Positions 34,624 through 44,505 of a stretch of 64,000 bases of DNA are shown here, in pieces (within the stretch, counting starts at the first letter, position 1; every line of letters starts with the position of its first letter). The stretch is from SIG578 sp045655125 (GTDB taxonomy: Bacteria > Bacillota > Clostridia > Oscillospirales > Ruminococcaceae). Below the pieces are notes generated by a model, which worked only from the letters and a program-made list of their open reading frames with translations, had not been told where the DNA came from and did not search any database. The position numbers were made by a program, and so were the translations under genes. The DNA is taken from positions 52,909 to 116,908 of the forward strand of contig JAZOOR010000026.1 in the NCBI GenBank assembly GCA_045655125.1, in the 5' to 3' direction.

Positions 34624-36240
34624 ATGAAAAGAAAAGGAATAGCAATTTTTATAGGTCTTGCGCTTCTTATTTGCTTTTTCAGTGGTTGTACGGGTAAAAA
34701 TTCTGGCGAAAGCTCCTCAATCCCCACAACCGAGCATTTAGTTGTTGGATCAGCATATGAGGGCGGCGGAGAATACCCCTATTTCAATGAAAGTATTTTG
34801 TTTTCTGATGTATCTGTTCCTTTGACTTCGGATGTACCTTCAAAGGAAAACAGTTCCCAAAAGGATAATAACTCATCAGAAAAAAATAGTTATAAAGACA
34901 AAAACTCCTCATCAAAAAATACAACTACAAGCTCGAAAAATGACTTGTCTTCAATTTTGATTTCTTCTGAGGTGACATCTGTTTCAATATCGTCTGAAAA
35001 ATCATCTTCGATATCATCTTCTTCTCAGAGCGTTGGATCGGGCTTAACTGTAAATTATAACAATATGAAAGCCGTTTGGATATCATATATTGATTTTGCA
35101 GATATTTTGACGGGTAAGAGCGAGGCTCAGTTCAGAGCTAATTTCAAAAAGGCGTGCCAGAACGCAGTAGAATTTGGTATCAACACCCTTGTTTGCCACG
35201 TCAGAGCCTTTGGCGATGCGTTTTACCCCTCAGAGTATTTTTCGTGGTCAAAAAATGTTGGGGGAATAGGTAAAAACCCGGGGTTTGACCCTCTTAAAAT
35301 TATGATAGAGCTTGCGCATCAGCACAATCTTTCCTTTCACGCATGGATAAATCCGTTTAGAACCTATCTTGATACAGAGGTTTCAAGCGTTCCATCAAAT
35401 TCCGTCTTTAAAAAGTGGCATAATGATAGTTCCAAAAATGGAAAATACATAGTTAATGTCGGAAACCGCTGGTATTATAATCCAGGTTATCCCGATGTAA
35501 GAAACCTTATTATTGATGGCGTCAAGGAAATAATAAATAATTATAGCGTTGACGGAATTCACTTTGATGATTATTTTTATCCAACTACAGATAAATCATT
35601 TGATGGTGATGCATTTAAAGCATACGGAGCAGGTAAAAGCCTTGAAAATTGGCGTCGAGAAAATGTAAGCTCTTTTGTAAAGAGTGTCTACAATGCTGTA
35701 AAAGCGAAAAATAAAAACATTGTTTTTGGAATAAGTCCTCAGGCAAATGTTCAAAACGATATGAATATGCAGTATGCCGATGTTAAACTCTGGGGTTCGC
35801 AAAATGGATATGTTGACTATCTTTGCCCGCAGGTTTATTTTAACTATGTCAGCGAGTCGCTTGATTTTTCGAGCACACTATCCACTTGGAATAAATTAGT
35901 TACTGCGTCAAATGTAAGGCTTGTGATAGGACTTTCAGTGGATAGAATAGGTTGGTATGATAGGTGGGCGTGCAATAATAGAGATACCCACACAGCATCA
36001 ACACCTAACTGCGGAGCTTTTGGTTGGCGCACAGATAATCCTGCACAGAGCAATATTCTTGCGAGGCAGTATGACGATAGTATGTCACTTAAAAAATGTA
36101 GTGGAGTTTTTTTGTATAGCTATCAGTATGTTTTTAACCCCGCCAGCAGATTTGTGCCATCGGATAAATATGCAGATAATGCACTTTCTCAGGCAAAATA
36201 TGAAATACAAAAGCTAAAAGATGCTATGAAGAAAAAATAA
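34624..36240 (+). CDS. Lipoprotein with GHL10 (DUF187)-type glycosidase domain
   Basis: Surface lipoprotein of 538 residues: signal peptide with lipobox FSGC (Cys near residue 22), a long Ser/Lys/Asn-rich linker to about residue 135, then a TIM-barrel of the YngK/GHL10 family. Family marks are MKAVWISYIDF at the barrel start, CHVRAFGDAFYPSEYFSW, FHAWINPFRTY, and the DGIHFDDYFYP block (Asp315-Asp316). Likely acts on a wall glycan; the exact bond is not known for the family as far as I recall. ATG 34624 gives a proper signal peptide; longer frames do not. Followed after 13 bases by a related larger protein. Confidence 0.85.
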   Translation: MKRKGIAIFIGLALLICFFSGCTGKNSGESSSIPTTEHLVVGSAYEGGGEYPYFNESILFSDVSVPLTSDVPSKENSSQKDNNSSEKNSYKDKNSSSKNTTTSSKNDLSSILISSEVTSVSISSEKSSSISSSSQSVGSGLTVNYNNMKAVWISYIDFADILTGKSEAQFRANFKKACQNAVEFGINTLVCHVRAFGDAFYPSEYFSWSKNVGGIGKNPGFDPLKIMIELAHQHNLSFHAWINPFRTYLDTEVSSVPSNSVFKKWHNDSSKNGKYIVNVGNRWYYNPGYPDVRNLIIDGVKEIINNYSVDGIHFDDYFYPTTDKSFDGDAFKAYGAGKSLENWRRENVSSFVKSVYNAVKAKNKNIVFGISPQANVQNDMNMQYADVKLWGSQNGYVDYLCPQVYFNYVSESLDFSSTLSTWNKLVTASNVRLVIGLSVDRIGWYDRWACNNRDTHTASTPNCGAFGWRTDNPAQSNILARQYDDSMSLKKCSGVFLYSYQYVFNPASRFVPSDKYADNALSQAKYEIQKLKDAMKKK

Positions 36241-36253
36241 AGGACGATTAAAA

Positions 36254-39200
36254 ATGAGAAATGCAGTCAGAAAAGTTTCTGAAAATAAACTGACGGTTAT
36301 TATTTTAAGTATATTTGCAGCCGCTGCCCTTGTAGGAACAGTGGCTGCTCTTGCTGTTCGTTTTCTAGTCCTGAAACCCACAAATACCCCAAGTTCACAA
36401 ATAGTAAGCCTTGAAAGTACTCAGATACCCCAAAAAGAACAAATAACAAGCTCATCAATAGCTCAAAGTGAAGATGAAATTATATATGAGAGTGATGATG
36501 GGACAAACTTTAGTGTTCCCGACAAGCTTCGTGCGGTTTATTTAAAGGCAGGACAGGATTTTTTACTTAAAACAACAGACAGTCAGGACGCAATAAAAAA
36601 TCAGATTGACGGTGCAATGAAGTCGACTGTAAAACTTGGATTTAACAGTGTTGTTATATTTACTAACACTTCTCAAGGTCTGTTGTTTTCTGATAGCAGC
36701 CTTAAATCGCTCAGAACAGATTTCGACGTGCTTTCCTATGCTCTTGAGGCAGCAAAGAGAGAAAAGCTATATACATATGTTGTTTATCCCGTTTTGGTAG
36801 CTGAAAAGAATAATAAAATCACCAAGATAACAGAATTCACACCGCAGATTCACGAGGAAATTGTAAAAAGGGCAGAGGCTTTCTCTAAAAAATATCAGCC
36901 ATCTGCTATTATATTTGACGATTACACTGTTTCAAAATCAGAAACAATGCAGCTGTCCTATGAGGCAAGTAAAAGCTCAAAAACATATGAAAATTACTTG
37001 CGCGAGCAGGTGACACTCTCGGTTCGTGAAGCAAGAAATGCTATGCGTAAAAACAATAAGGTTTCGCAGATAGGATTTCTTGCAAGCGGTGTTTGGGCTA
37101 ACTCTACAACCGATGCAAAGGGAAGTAAAACCGCTTCAAATTACGAAAGCTATGTACACGGTTTTGCTGATACACGCGACTTTGTCCTTAACGAGAAATT
37201 TAATTTTGTTATGGTAGAAAATATGATGCCTACCGATAGCGTTTTAAATAATTTTCAGACTATCGCGCAGTGGTGGAGTAGCCTGTGCTCACAAGCAGAT
37301 ATCGCATTTTATAATGTTCACGCTTCCAGCAAGCTGCACACAAGCCTCGGAGAATTTACAAGCCCCGACCAGCTTATCCGTCAGGTAAGTATTTTAGAAC
37401 CGCTCAAATCCTTTGGCGGCAGTGTTTTTGACTCCCTTTCAACCCTCACCGCAGATAAAGACGGCAGTACAACGCTGCTTTTAAAATATTTTGATAATCA
37501 ACTTAAAAATAACTATATTTTTAATAAACTTATTATGTCTACTCCGAAGAAAAATAGTTTTACTACATATGATAGTACTATTTCTTTCTCGGGAGTAACT
37601 GACCCTAATTTTCAAACAACATTTAACGGAAAAGCAATTAATGTCACTGATAACGGCTACTTTTCTTATGATGTAGCGCTTAATGTAGGAGAAAACATAT
37701 TTAAGATAAGTCACAAAGGAAAAACTGTTACATATACCATTGTGAGAAAAATAGTTCTTTTAGATAGTGTTTCACCAACTGGGAATATTGAGGTGGATGG
37801 AAATACACTCGTAACTATATCTGCAAAAGCATATTCCGGGGCTAGTATAACAGCTAAGATTGGGAATACAACAGTTAAACTCGAGGAAAAAAAAGGTGAA
37901 GATGTTTCTGATGAAATAATCTCATCACAGTATGTAACATTTGAGGGGAGCTTTAAGGCTCCGGTTGCAACAGAAAGTGTCCAAAACTTAGGAAATATTA
38001 CTTTTACAGCAAGTTGGCAGGGATATAGTGAAAATATGACAGGGGCGACAGTTAAGATTTTTGCAAAACCTGCACCTCCAAAACTCGAAACCCAGAAGGC
38101 AGTTAAAATAACTGAAAAATTTGCAGAAACATTCCCAACTGATTTACTTAATGACCAGTCACAGCCAAATTGCTATCCATTACCTGCAGGAACAATAGAT
38201 TATGTTGTTGGTAATGAACTTTTGTATACTCAGGACGGTACAACTTATAAATATTATAAACTTCAGTCCGGACAGAGAGTATATTCAAAAGATGTTACAG
38301 TTTTGGGAGATATAGAAAAAGTTAATAATGAAATTTCTTCTGTTAATGTTGCGTTTGATGGTAGATTTGTAAATCTAAAAGTCGAAAATAGTTGGAATGT
38401 TCCTTTTAAATATATTGAAGAGCCTATTTCTTATAAATCTGGAGGCTATGAGATAAGCGGTGAATATAAAATTGAAAAAATAATATACCGCATTTTTTAC
38501 ACAGACAAGATTAACCTTGAAAAAACAATAATGCAAGATAATCCTATGTTCTCGAAAATGGAGTGCATTCTCAAAAAAATTACTATTGATAATGTAGAGA
38601 TTCCTGTTTGCGATATTGTTTTAACACTTAAAACAAAAGGTGGATACTTTGGCACCACTCCGTCATATAATGATAAAATACTAAATATCCGTCTAAATAC
38701 TTCAGCGCCAATTCAGAAAGCTCAAAATGAATATGGATATACGCTTAAAGGAGCGGTAATAGTTGTCGATGCCGGACACGGAGGAGGAGATCCGGGAGCG
38801 CCTGGAGTTGTTCCTAATTATCCTGAATATATTCTAAATGAAAATATTCGCGATAAAACAGTCAAGATCCTTAAAAATCTCGGCGCAACAGTTGTAACGG
38901 TTGATAATTCTGTTTACATAAAAGCTGCACAACGATTTGAATATTATCATGCATCAAATCCGCATCTTATGGTATGTATTCATCATAACTCGCATACATC
39001 AGCTAGCGCAAAAGGCGCTACGGGAGTGTATTTTAATTCTTATTCGCAACTTCTTGCTAAAAATATAATGAGTAGTGTTGCAAATAACTATATCAGTTCG
39101 GGTTCAAACCGTAGTGGTTATTTTAATTTTGCAAGGTTAAAAATGACAAGAGAGCAGTATTATCCTTCTATGCTTATAGAGTGCGGATTTATTTCAAACG

Positions 39201-39499
39201 CACAGCAACACGGAGAATTAATACAGCCTGAAAATCAGAAGAAAATAGCTCAGCAAATTGTTAAGGGAATGATAAACTACTTTGTTCAGACTGGCTCGCT
39301 TTCCCATCAGGATTTTTTGGATTCAATGAACGACACATCAAGTCAGCCTGAAAATGATACAAGCAGCACCCCTTCAATCGAAGATAATTCGAGTGATTTA
39401 TCTCAGAAAGAGGAAAACGATGTAACCAGCTCGGGTGTTGCTCAAACAGAGCAGGTCGCACTTATAGAACAAAAAAAGAATTATATTTTAGCCGCATAA
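36254..39499 (+). CDS. GHL10-like barrel fused to N-acetylmuramoyl-L-alanine amidase
   Basis: A 1081-residue membrane-anchored wall protein. An N-terminal anchor (about 15-40) leads to a divergent barrel related to the preceding protein (LRAVYLKAG, then SAIIFDDYTVS in place of GIHFDDYFYP), beta-sandwich regions (about 430-620), an unassigned region, and a C-terminal Amidase_3 domain with all zinc/catalytic residues: His842 (VVDAGHGGGDPG), Glu863 (LNENI), His910 (CIHHNSH) and Glu976 (LIECGF). It should cut the amide between MurNAc and the stem peptide. The barrel kept FDDY but lost much of the family block, so its activity is doubtful. Ser/Asp-rich tail. Confidence 0.85.
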   Translation: MRNAVRKVSENKLTVIILSIFAAAALVGTVAALAVRFLVLKPTNTPSSQIVSLESTQIPQKEQITSSSIAQSEDEIIYESDDGTNFSVPDKLRAVYLKAGQDFLLKTTDSQDAIKNQIDGAMKSTVKLGFNSVVIFTNTSQGLLFSDSSLKSLRTDFDVLSYALEAAKREKLYTYVVYPVLVAEKNNKITKITEFTPQIHEEIVKRAEAFSKKYQPSAIIFDDYTVSKSETMQLSYEASKSSKTYENYLREQVTLSVREARNAMRKNNKVSQIGFLASGVWANSTTDAKGSKTASNYESYVHGFADTRDFVLNEKFNFVMVENMMPTDSVLNNFQTIAQWWSSLCSQADIAFYNVHASSKLHTSLGEFTSPDQLIRQVSILEPLKSFGGSVFDSLSTLTADKDGSTTLLLKYFDNQLKNNYIFNKLIMSTPKKNSFTTYDSTISFSGVTDPNFQTTFNGKAINVTDNGYFSYDVALNVGENIFKISHKGKTVTYTIVRKIVLLDSVSPTGNIEVDGNTLVTISAKAYSGASITAKIGNTTVKLEEKKGEDVSDEIISSQYVTFEGSFKAPVATESVQNLGNITFTASWQGYSENMTGATVKIFAKPAPPKLETQKAVKITEKFAETFPTDLLNDQSQPNCYPLPAGTIDYVVGNELLYTQDGTTYKYYKLQSGQRVYSKDVTVLGDIEKVNNEISSVNVAFDGRFVNLKVENSWNVPFKYIEEPISYKSGGYEISGEYKIEKIIYRIFYTDKINLEKTIMQDNPMFSKMECILKKITIDNVEIPVCDIVLTLKTKGGYFGTTPSYNDKILNIRLNTSAPIQKAQNEYGYTLKGAVIVVDAGHGGGDPGAPGVVPNYPEYILNENIRDKTVKILKNLGATVVTVDNSVYIKAAQRFEYYHASNPHLMVCIHHNSHTSASAKGATGVYFNSYSQLLAKNIMSSVANNYISSGSNRSGYFNFARLKMTREQYYPSMLIECGFISNAQQHGELIQPENQKKIAQQIVKGMINYFVQTGSLSHQDFLDSMNDTSSQPENDTSSTPSIEDNSSDLSQKEENDVTSSGVAQTEQVALIEQKKNYILAA

Positions 39500-39880
39500 T
39501 TACAGGAAATTTTTAGGCAGTGGCACTTCTGTTTCCCATAGGTGATCCAGAAGTGCCATTATTTTATTTAGTTCCGCGTAAAATTCAGGCAGCTCCTCGG
39601 CATTTATATACTCTTTTATTGCCCTTATTGAAAATGCAATTTCACCGAGATCCTCTCTGTGAATCATGAGCATAAGATATTTTTCACTATCATCCCATTT
39701 CTTTTGAAATTTTGCAATGGAATTTTTAGCACTGTCTAAATTTCCTTCCTTTGCCTCTTGATATGCCGAGTGGAGCATATTACTATATTTGTTTTTCTCA
39801 GTCTTTATATATGATAATCCTAAAACGCAAAGCAACACTGAAATACAAAAAATCGAAATCGTAAGTATAAGCCTTTTCAT
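39500..39880 (-). CDS. DUF4363-family membrane-anchored protein
   Basis: 126 residues: one N-terminal transmembrane segment (about 4-24) then a helical extracytoplasmic domain (YSNMLHSAYQEAKEGNLDSAKNSI and on). Proteins of this family usually sit downstream of a DUF421 protein, as here with a two-base gap, and no biochemical function is established. It ends one base from the amidase gene on the other strand, and no terminator is visible between them. Confidence 0.75.
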   Translation of the reverse strand: MKRLILTISIFCISVLLCVLGLSYIKTEKNKYSNMLHSAYQEAKEGNLDSAKNSIAKFQKKWDDSEKYLMLMIHREDLGEIAFSIRAIKEYINAEELPEFYAELNKIMALLDHLWETEVPLPKNFL

Positions 39881-39882
39881 AG

Positions 39883-40557
39883 TTAAGTTTCCTTTTCAAC
39901 AATAGTGTATTTTCCGTTCTTGTCACAAATCATGACAAGAACGTTTTTTATTTCTATTCCTTTTCTTGAAATAGCTTTTTCTATAAATCGCTCATCTTTT
40001 CCGCATAATTCTATTCCTGTACGGTCAAGAGTGCCATCACACACAACAACAAAGGTGGGGCAGGAAGATTTGTCGGAAATATTTCCTATATCTCTGTTTT
40101 GTACTTCCTGATATTCATACTTTTTGAATACACTGATTTGCCCTGTGGTTTCAGCAATAGCGCAGTCCACTTCGGTAAAATCAAAAATGTCTTTCATTCT
40201 CAGTTCTTCTATAAGGTCGTCAATAGAAAAGCGCAGCTCGTTCATAGCTTTTTGGTTTATTTTTCCGTCTTTTATTACAACTCTGGCGCTGCCGCATATA
40301 AATTTTCTTAAATAAGCGGAATCCTTTAACAGATACGAGGTAAAAACCTCTAAACAGACAAGAACAATTATTGGAATAAGTCCTGTAAAAAGAGGCAATG
40401 CTTTGTCCTCCATAGGAAGTGCGGCTAAATTTGAAATAAGCATTGTTATAACTAGCTCTGATGGCTGAAGCTCACCTACCTGACGCCTGCCCATAATCCG
40501 CACAGATGCAATAATAACGATATACATTATTACTGTTCTAATAAGCATAATTGACAT
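39883..40557 (-). CDS. DUF421 (YetF-type) membrane protein
   Basis: 224 residues: three N-terminal transmembrane helices (about 5-95) followed by a soluble domain with ARVVIKDGKINQKAMNELRFSIDDLIEELR, typical of YetF proteins. The ATG at 40557 has an ACAGGAGC site; the frame is open 16 codons further up. Members in spore formers have been linked to spore inner-membrane properties and heat resistance (the related 2Duf proteins). Divergent from gerAA, which supports but does not prove a spore role. Confidence 0.82.
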   Translation of the reverse strand: MSIMLIRTVIMYIVIIASVRIMGRRQVGELQPSELVITMLISNLAALPMEDKALPLFTGLIPIIVLVCLEVFTSYLLKDSAYLRKFICGSARVVIKDGKINQKAMNELRFSIDDLIEELRMKDIFDFTEVDCAIAETTGQISVFKKYEYQEVQNRDIGNISDKSSCPTFVVVCDGTLDRTGIELCGKDERFIEKAISRKGIEIKNVLVMICDKNGKYTIVEKET

Positions 40558-40677
40558 AATTTTTTGCTCCTGTCCCTGTATTTCAAAAAATATTGTTTTC
40601 CGCAAATATCCTAAATATGTATGAATTTGAATGTAAAAAACGGAAAAGATATTATAAAAATTTCGGGGAGAAAAATT

Positions 40678-42225
40678 ATGTTTGATGATTTTTGCAGAAA
40701 AATTAAATTTGCATTAAACGGTGAAACAAAAAATAGAGTAACAACAGAATCAATTCCAATTTCATCCTCAATTACAGAAAATATGATAAGACTCAGAGAG
40801 CAATTTCCGAATTCGGCCGATTTAAATAAGAGGGAAATGGAAATTGGAAAATCAAAGATATTGCTTCTTTCGTGTGAGGGAATGATAAATTCGCAAACCC
40901 TTGCACTTTCAATCATTAAGCCCCTGTCAGAACTTTCGGGAGATAGGGTATACAGCGGACGCGATATTTGTGATTTTATAATGTATAAAAGCATAATGTC
41001 TGTGGAACAAAGGGAAATATTCGATTTTGACACGTTGTTTACTGCGATGATGGCGGGTTTTGTTATTATTCTTATAGAGGGCGAGGAGATGGCTTTTGCC
41101 CTTGCTGCCCACGGATTTCAATTCAGAAGCATATCAGAGCCGTCGAACGAGGCAAATGAGTTAGGGCCTAAAGAAGCGTTTACAGAACCACTCAGAATAA
41201 ACTTAAGTATGGTAAGGCGACGAATAAAATCGCCCAAGCTTCGCTTTGAGCTGATGAATGTCGGCGCACAGAGTAAAACAGACTTGTGTATGATTTATCT
41301 TTCTGATAAAGTATCTCCAAAGCTTATAAAAGAGGTCAGAAAGAAATTAAATAGTATAAACCTTGATGTTGTGCTAGATTCCTCTTATGTCCGCCCATAT
41401 CTTGAAAACCATCCGTTTTCACTTTTTTCCTCTGTCGGAAATACAGAGCGCCCCGATGTATTATGCGGCAAAATTAATGAGGGAAGAATAGCAATTTTAG
41501 TTGATGGCTCTCCGTATGCGCTTATAGTTCCTTATCTTTTCAGCGAGTACTTTAAAAGTTTTGATGACTATGCCCGAAGGCCGTATTTTTCAACATTTGT
41601 AAGAGTAGTAAAATATATATCATTTTATATATCTTTTCTTCTCCCCGGAACCTATGTTGCGATAACGACCTTTCACCCTGAATTACTTCCTCATTCGCTG
41701 CTACTTAGTATCGCAGCCTCGGAGGAGGTAATTCCGTTTTCACTTATGATAGAGGCGCTGTTTATATATCTTGTATTTGAGATAATGCGTGAGGCGGGAA
41801 TAAGGCTGCCGAGTGCAGTGGGCCACACAATAGGCATAGTCGGCGCACTTGTAATAGGTGATGCGGCGGTGAATGCCAGACTAATCGGCGCCCCGATGGT
41901 TATGATAGTTGCAATAACTGCAATTTGCTCGTTTTGTATTCCGCAGCTCTACGAGCCAACAACGATGCTAAGATTTATATTTATAGTTCTTGGCGGAATT
42001 TCGGGACTTTTTGGTGTGGCACTTGGCTCGGTAGCCGTCAGCGCAATTATCTGCTCTATGAACAGTATGCACATTCCTATGACTGCGCCGCTTTCTCCCG
42101 TTGATGCACGATGGATGGCTGATAGTGTGCTTTTTGCAGGAATACGCAAGCTGTCGGGAAAAACACTTAAAATTCAGAATATAAACGGCTCAGAATTAAA
42201 GGATAGCGGAGGAAATGAAGAATGA
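40678..42225 (+). CDS. gerAA: Spore germination receptor A subunit
   Basis: A subunit of a GerA-type germinant receptor in the spore inner membrane. About 515 residues: a large hydrophilic N-terminal domain, then membrane helices from about residue 315 with family motifs such as LPGTYVAITTFHPELLP, EEVIPFSLMIEALF, and REAGIRLPSAVGHTIGIVGALVIG. The ATG at 40678 follows GGGGAG; an ATG 19 codons earlier lacks a ribosome site. Overlaps gerAB by four bases. Confidence 0.93.
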   Translation: MFDDFCRKIKFALNGETKNRVTTESIPISSSITENMIRLREQFPNSADLNKREMEIGKSKILLLSCEGMINSQTLALSIIKPLSELSGDRVYSGRDICDFIMYKSIMSVEQREIFDFDTLFTAMMAGFVIILIEGEEMAFALAAHGFQFRSISEPSNEANELGPKEAFTEPLRINLSMVRRRIKSPKLRFELMNVGAQSKTDLCMIYLSDKVSPKLIKEVRKKLNSINLDVVLDSSYVRPYLENHPFSLFSSVGNTERPDVLCGKINEGRIAILVDGSPYALIVPYLFSEYFKSFDDYARRPYFSTFVRVVKYISFYISFLLPGTYVAITTFHPELLPHSLLLSIAASEEVIPFSLMIEALFIYLVFEIMREAGIRLPSAVGHTIGIVGALVIGDAAVNARLIGAPMVMIVAITAICSFCIPQLYEPTTMLRFIFIVLGGISGLFGVALGSVAVSAIICSMNSMHIPMTAPLSPVDARWMADSVLFAGIRKLSGKTLKIQNINGSELKDSGGNEE

Positions 42226-43301
42226 TAAAAACTCCCACAATAAGCTCTTCGCAACTATTTATAATGCTTATAATTTCAAGGATGTTTTCGATGTTCACCT
42301 ATAAACCTCAAAAGCTAAATCTTGGCTTTACGGCAACACTAATTGCAATTATAGTTTCTGTAATTATAAATATTTTTATTTTTACTCCAACGCTTTTCCT
42401 CTTAAAAAAATATAAGAATAGGAATGTTTTGGATTGTGCTGCCTTGCAGCACAAGGAAAGAGCGAGACTTTATTCTCTTTTAATGCTTGTAGTTTGCCTT
42501 TTTCTGAGCATTGAATGTGTAACGCAGTTTGAAATATTTATGGCATCTACAATCTACACATCGGCACCTCCAATATTCTTTGTTCTGCCGCTTGTCTTAG
42601 TGTGTGCATTTTTGTGTAGACTTGGAATAGAATCAATGGCAAGAATGGCAAGCTATGTTTTTGGCGGGCTTATTTTTTGCCTTGTTATAATTGCTGTTGC
42701 AGCACTGCCAAAAACTGATACGGTTTGGATTGAGCCTTTGGGATATGACGGCACAAAAAAATTTTTTGAATTTGTTGCAGATAATGTTTTTCACACAACA
42801 GAAATAATTCCGTTTATGTTTTTGGCATCATATGCAAAAGGCAATTTAAAAAGAGGAACAATCTGGTTTGCACTCTGCACGGGCGCTATGTTTTTAATTA
42901 TCACGTTTTTTGTAACGACAGCGCTCGGTAATTACAGAGAAGCAGTTTTGTTTCCGTTTTATACCGTATCAGCAATGGCAGAGTCAACACTATCCGAGAG
43001 ATTTAATGCCGCGTATATTACTTTGTGGGTGTTTATGGGCGCAGTAAAACTTTGTGTGTATCTGTTTGTTTCGGCTAAATGTATAAGGGAACTTAAACAA
43101 TTTAAAAACGACACTGTTCCACTTGTTGTTTCGGGTGGGATAATTATAGTAGCATCACTTTTTACAACACAGCAGATTTCTCATATAAATATTATGTATT
43201 CTGTGATTATTACAGGATTTCCGATAATTATTCTTGCAATAGTTTATCCACTTGCTCTTTTAATCGGCAAAAAAACAAAGGAAAGGCAGGAAAAAGGATG
43301 A
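42222..43301 (+). CDS. gerAB: Spore germination receptor B subunit
   Basis: Transporter-like (APC superfamily) ligand-binding subunit of the germinant receptor. 359 residues with about ten hydrophobic helices, starting with SSQLFIMLIISRMFSM. The start overlaps the A subunit stop and its own stop overlaps the C subunit start (ATGA junctions), giving a translationally coupled trio. The ligand cannot be inferred. Confidence 0.92.
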   Translation: MIKTPTISSSQLFIMLIISRMFSMFTYKPQKLNLGFTATLIAIIVSVIINIFIFTPTLFLLKKYKNRNVLDCAALQHKERARLYSLLMLVVCLFLSIECVTQFEIFMASTIYTSAPPIFFVLPLVLVCAFLCRLGIESMARMASYVFGGLIFCLVIIAVAALPKTDTVWIEPLGYDGTKKFFEFVADNVFHTTEIIPFMFLASYAKGNLKRGTIWFALCTGAMFLIITFFVTTALGNYREAVLFPFYTVSAMAESTLSERFNAAYITLWVFMGAVKLCVYLFVSAKCIRELKQFKNDTVPLVVSGGIIIVASLFTTQQISHINIMYSVIITGFPIIILAIVYPLALLIGKKTKERQEKG

Positions 43302-44413
43302 AAAAAATAAAAACCATTACGATGTTTTGCACCCTAATTTTTTCGCTGCTTTTCTCAGGGTGCTCTGAGCCTGTTGATTTAAGAGATAGAGCTATAGTTC
43401 AGGCAATGGCAATAGATTATGAAAATGACGAGTACAAGATAACACTGCAGGAATATATGCCGCAAGGTGGCGCAAAATCAGCCGATAGCGCCGAGAGTAG
43501 TGAAAACATTTACGTTTCATCAAACGGAAAAACGCTGTTTGAGGCGCTTAAAAATGCCGAGGCAAAGGATGGTAACAGGATTTTTTATGGGCATAGCAGG
43601 GTGTATATTATAGGACAGCGGGCGGCAGAGCAGGGCTTATATCAGATAGTTGAATTTATGGATTCTAATTATCAGCTCTCGCTCAATTCTGCTGTAATGC
43701 TTGCTGAGGGTGGAGCAGAGGATATACTGCATAAACGAATATTTATGGGGGTAGTCCCTGATATTTCAGTAAAGCATATTGAGGGCTGCGGCAAAGCCCC
43801 CGATGCCGCGGTAATTGATGTTCTGCGTGAGGTATATAACCTTGATGGCACCTGTTGTATACCCTTAATTTCTATGGACGGAAAAGAAGAGATTAAAATT
43901 GAAAATTGTGCCGTCTTTAAGGATTATATGCCACATATTTTGCTGAATGCTCAGGAAACAATGGGCTATGGTTTTGTTTTTGGAAAGATATCAGACGCAG
44001 TAATGACTGCAAGAGAAGGAAACCAAAATATTTCGGTTAATGTTGTTTCAGATACTACTGATATTAAACTCGAAACGGAAAATAATAAAATCAATTTAAG
44101 CGTTTCGGTTTCTGCAAAAGGAAACATTTCGGAAGTCGGAGTGTTTCAAAATGAGCAAATAAGCAAGCAACATATAAATAATGTTGAAGCAGAAATAGAA
44201 AAACAAATTAAAGAGCAAATTGAAATGGTTTTTAGCAGAGCAGTATTGCAAGAGAGCTGTGATTTGTTTTACATTAAACAGCGTCTTAAAAAAACAGATA
44301 AAGTGTTATATAATAAATTAAAGGACAAGCCACTTTCAAGCTGGCTGCCTAAAATAATGCTTAATGTTACCGTGGATTTTACTGTACGCCATTCGGGAAT
44401 ACAGGTAAGATAG
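43298..44413 (+). CDS. gerAC: Spore germination receptor C subunit (lipoprotein)
   Basis: 371-residue lipoprotein: signal peptide with lipobox FSGC (Cys about 22), then the Ger(x)C-type fold beginning EPVDLRDRAIVQAMAIDYE. Other family marks are LFEALKNAEAKDGNRIFYGHSRVYIIG and the C-terminal helical part. Together with the A and B genes it forms a complete receptor operon. Confidence 0.93.
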   Translation: MKKIKTITMFCTLIFSLLFSGCSEPVDLRDRAIVQAMAIDYENDEYKITLQEYMPQGGAKSADSAESSENIYVSSNGKTLFEALKNAEAKDGNRIFYGHSRVYIIGQRAAEQGLYQIVEFMDSNYQLSLNSAVMLAEGGAEDILHKRIFMGVVPDISVKHIEGCGKAPDAAVIDVLREVYNLDGTCCIPLISMDGKEEIKIENCAVFKDYMPHILLNAQETMGYGFVFGKISDAVMTAREGNQNISVNVVSDTTDIKLETENNKINLSVSVSAKGNISEVGVFQNEQISKQHINNVEAEIEKQIKEQIEMVFSRAVLQESCDLFYIKQRLKKTDKVLYNKLKDKPLSSWLPKIMLNVTVDFTVRHSGIQVR

Positions 44414-44422
44414 AAATTGTCA

Positions 44423-44486
44423 TTGACTTTAATATAAAGTTGTTGTAAACTAAAACAAAGTGGCTGTAAACAATAGCCACTTTGTT
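44423..44486 (+). promoter_or_regulatory. Promoter and stem-loop between gerAC and the VanZ-like gene
   Basis: TTGACT (44423-44428), 17-base spacer, TAAACT (44446-44451). Immediately after is a 12-bp stem AACAAAGTGGCT (44454-44465) / AGCCACTTTGTT (44475-44486). The stem could end the ger transcript (though its T-tail is poor) or form the 5' end of the next mRNA. Confidence 0.5.
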
Positions 44487-44505
44487 ATTCTATGGGGGTA
44501 ATATT

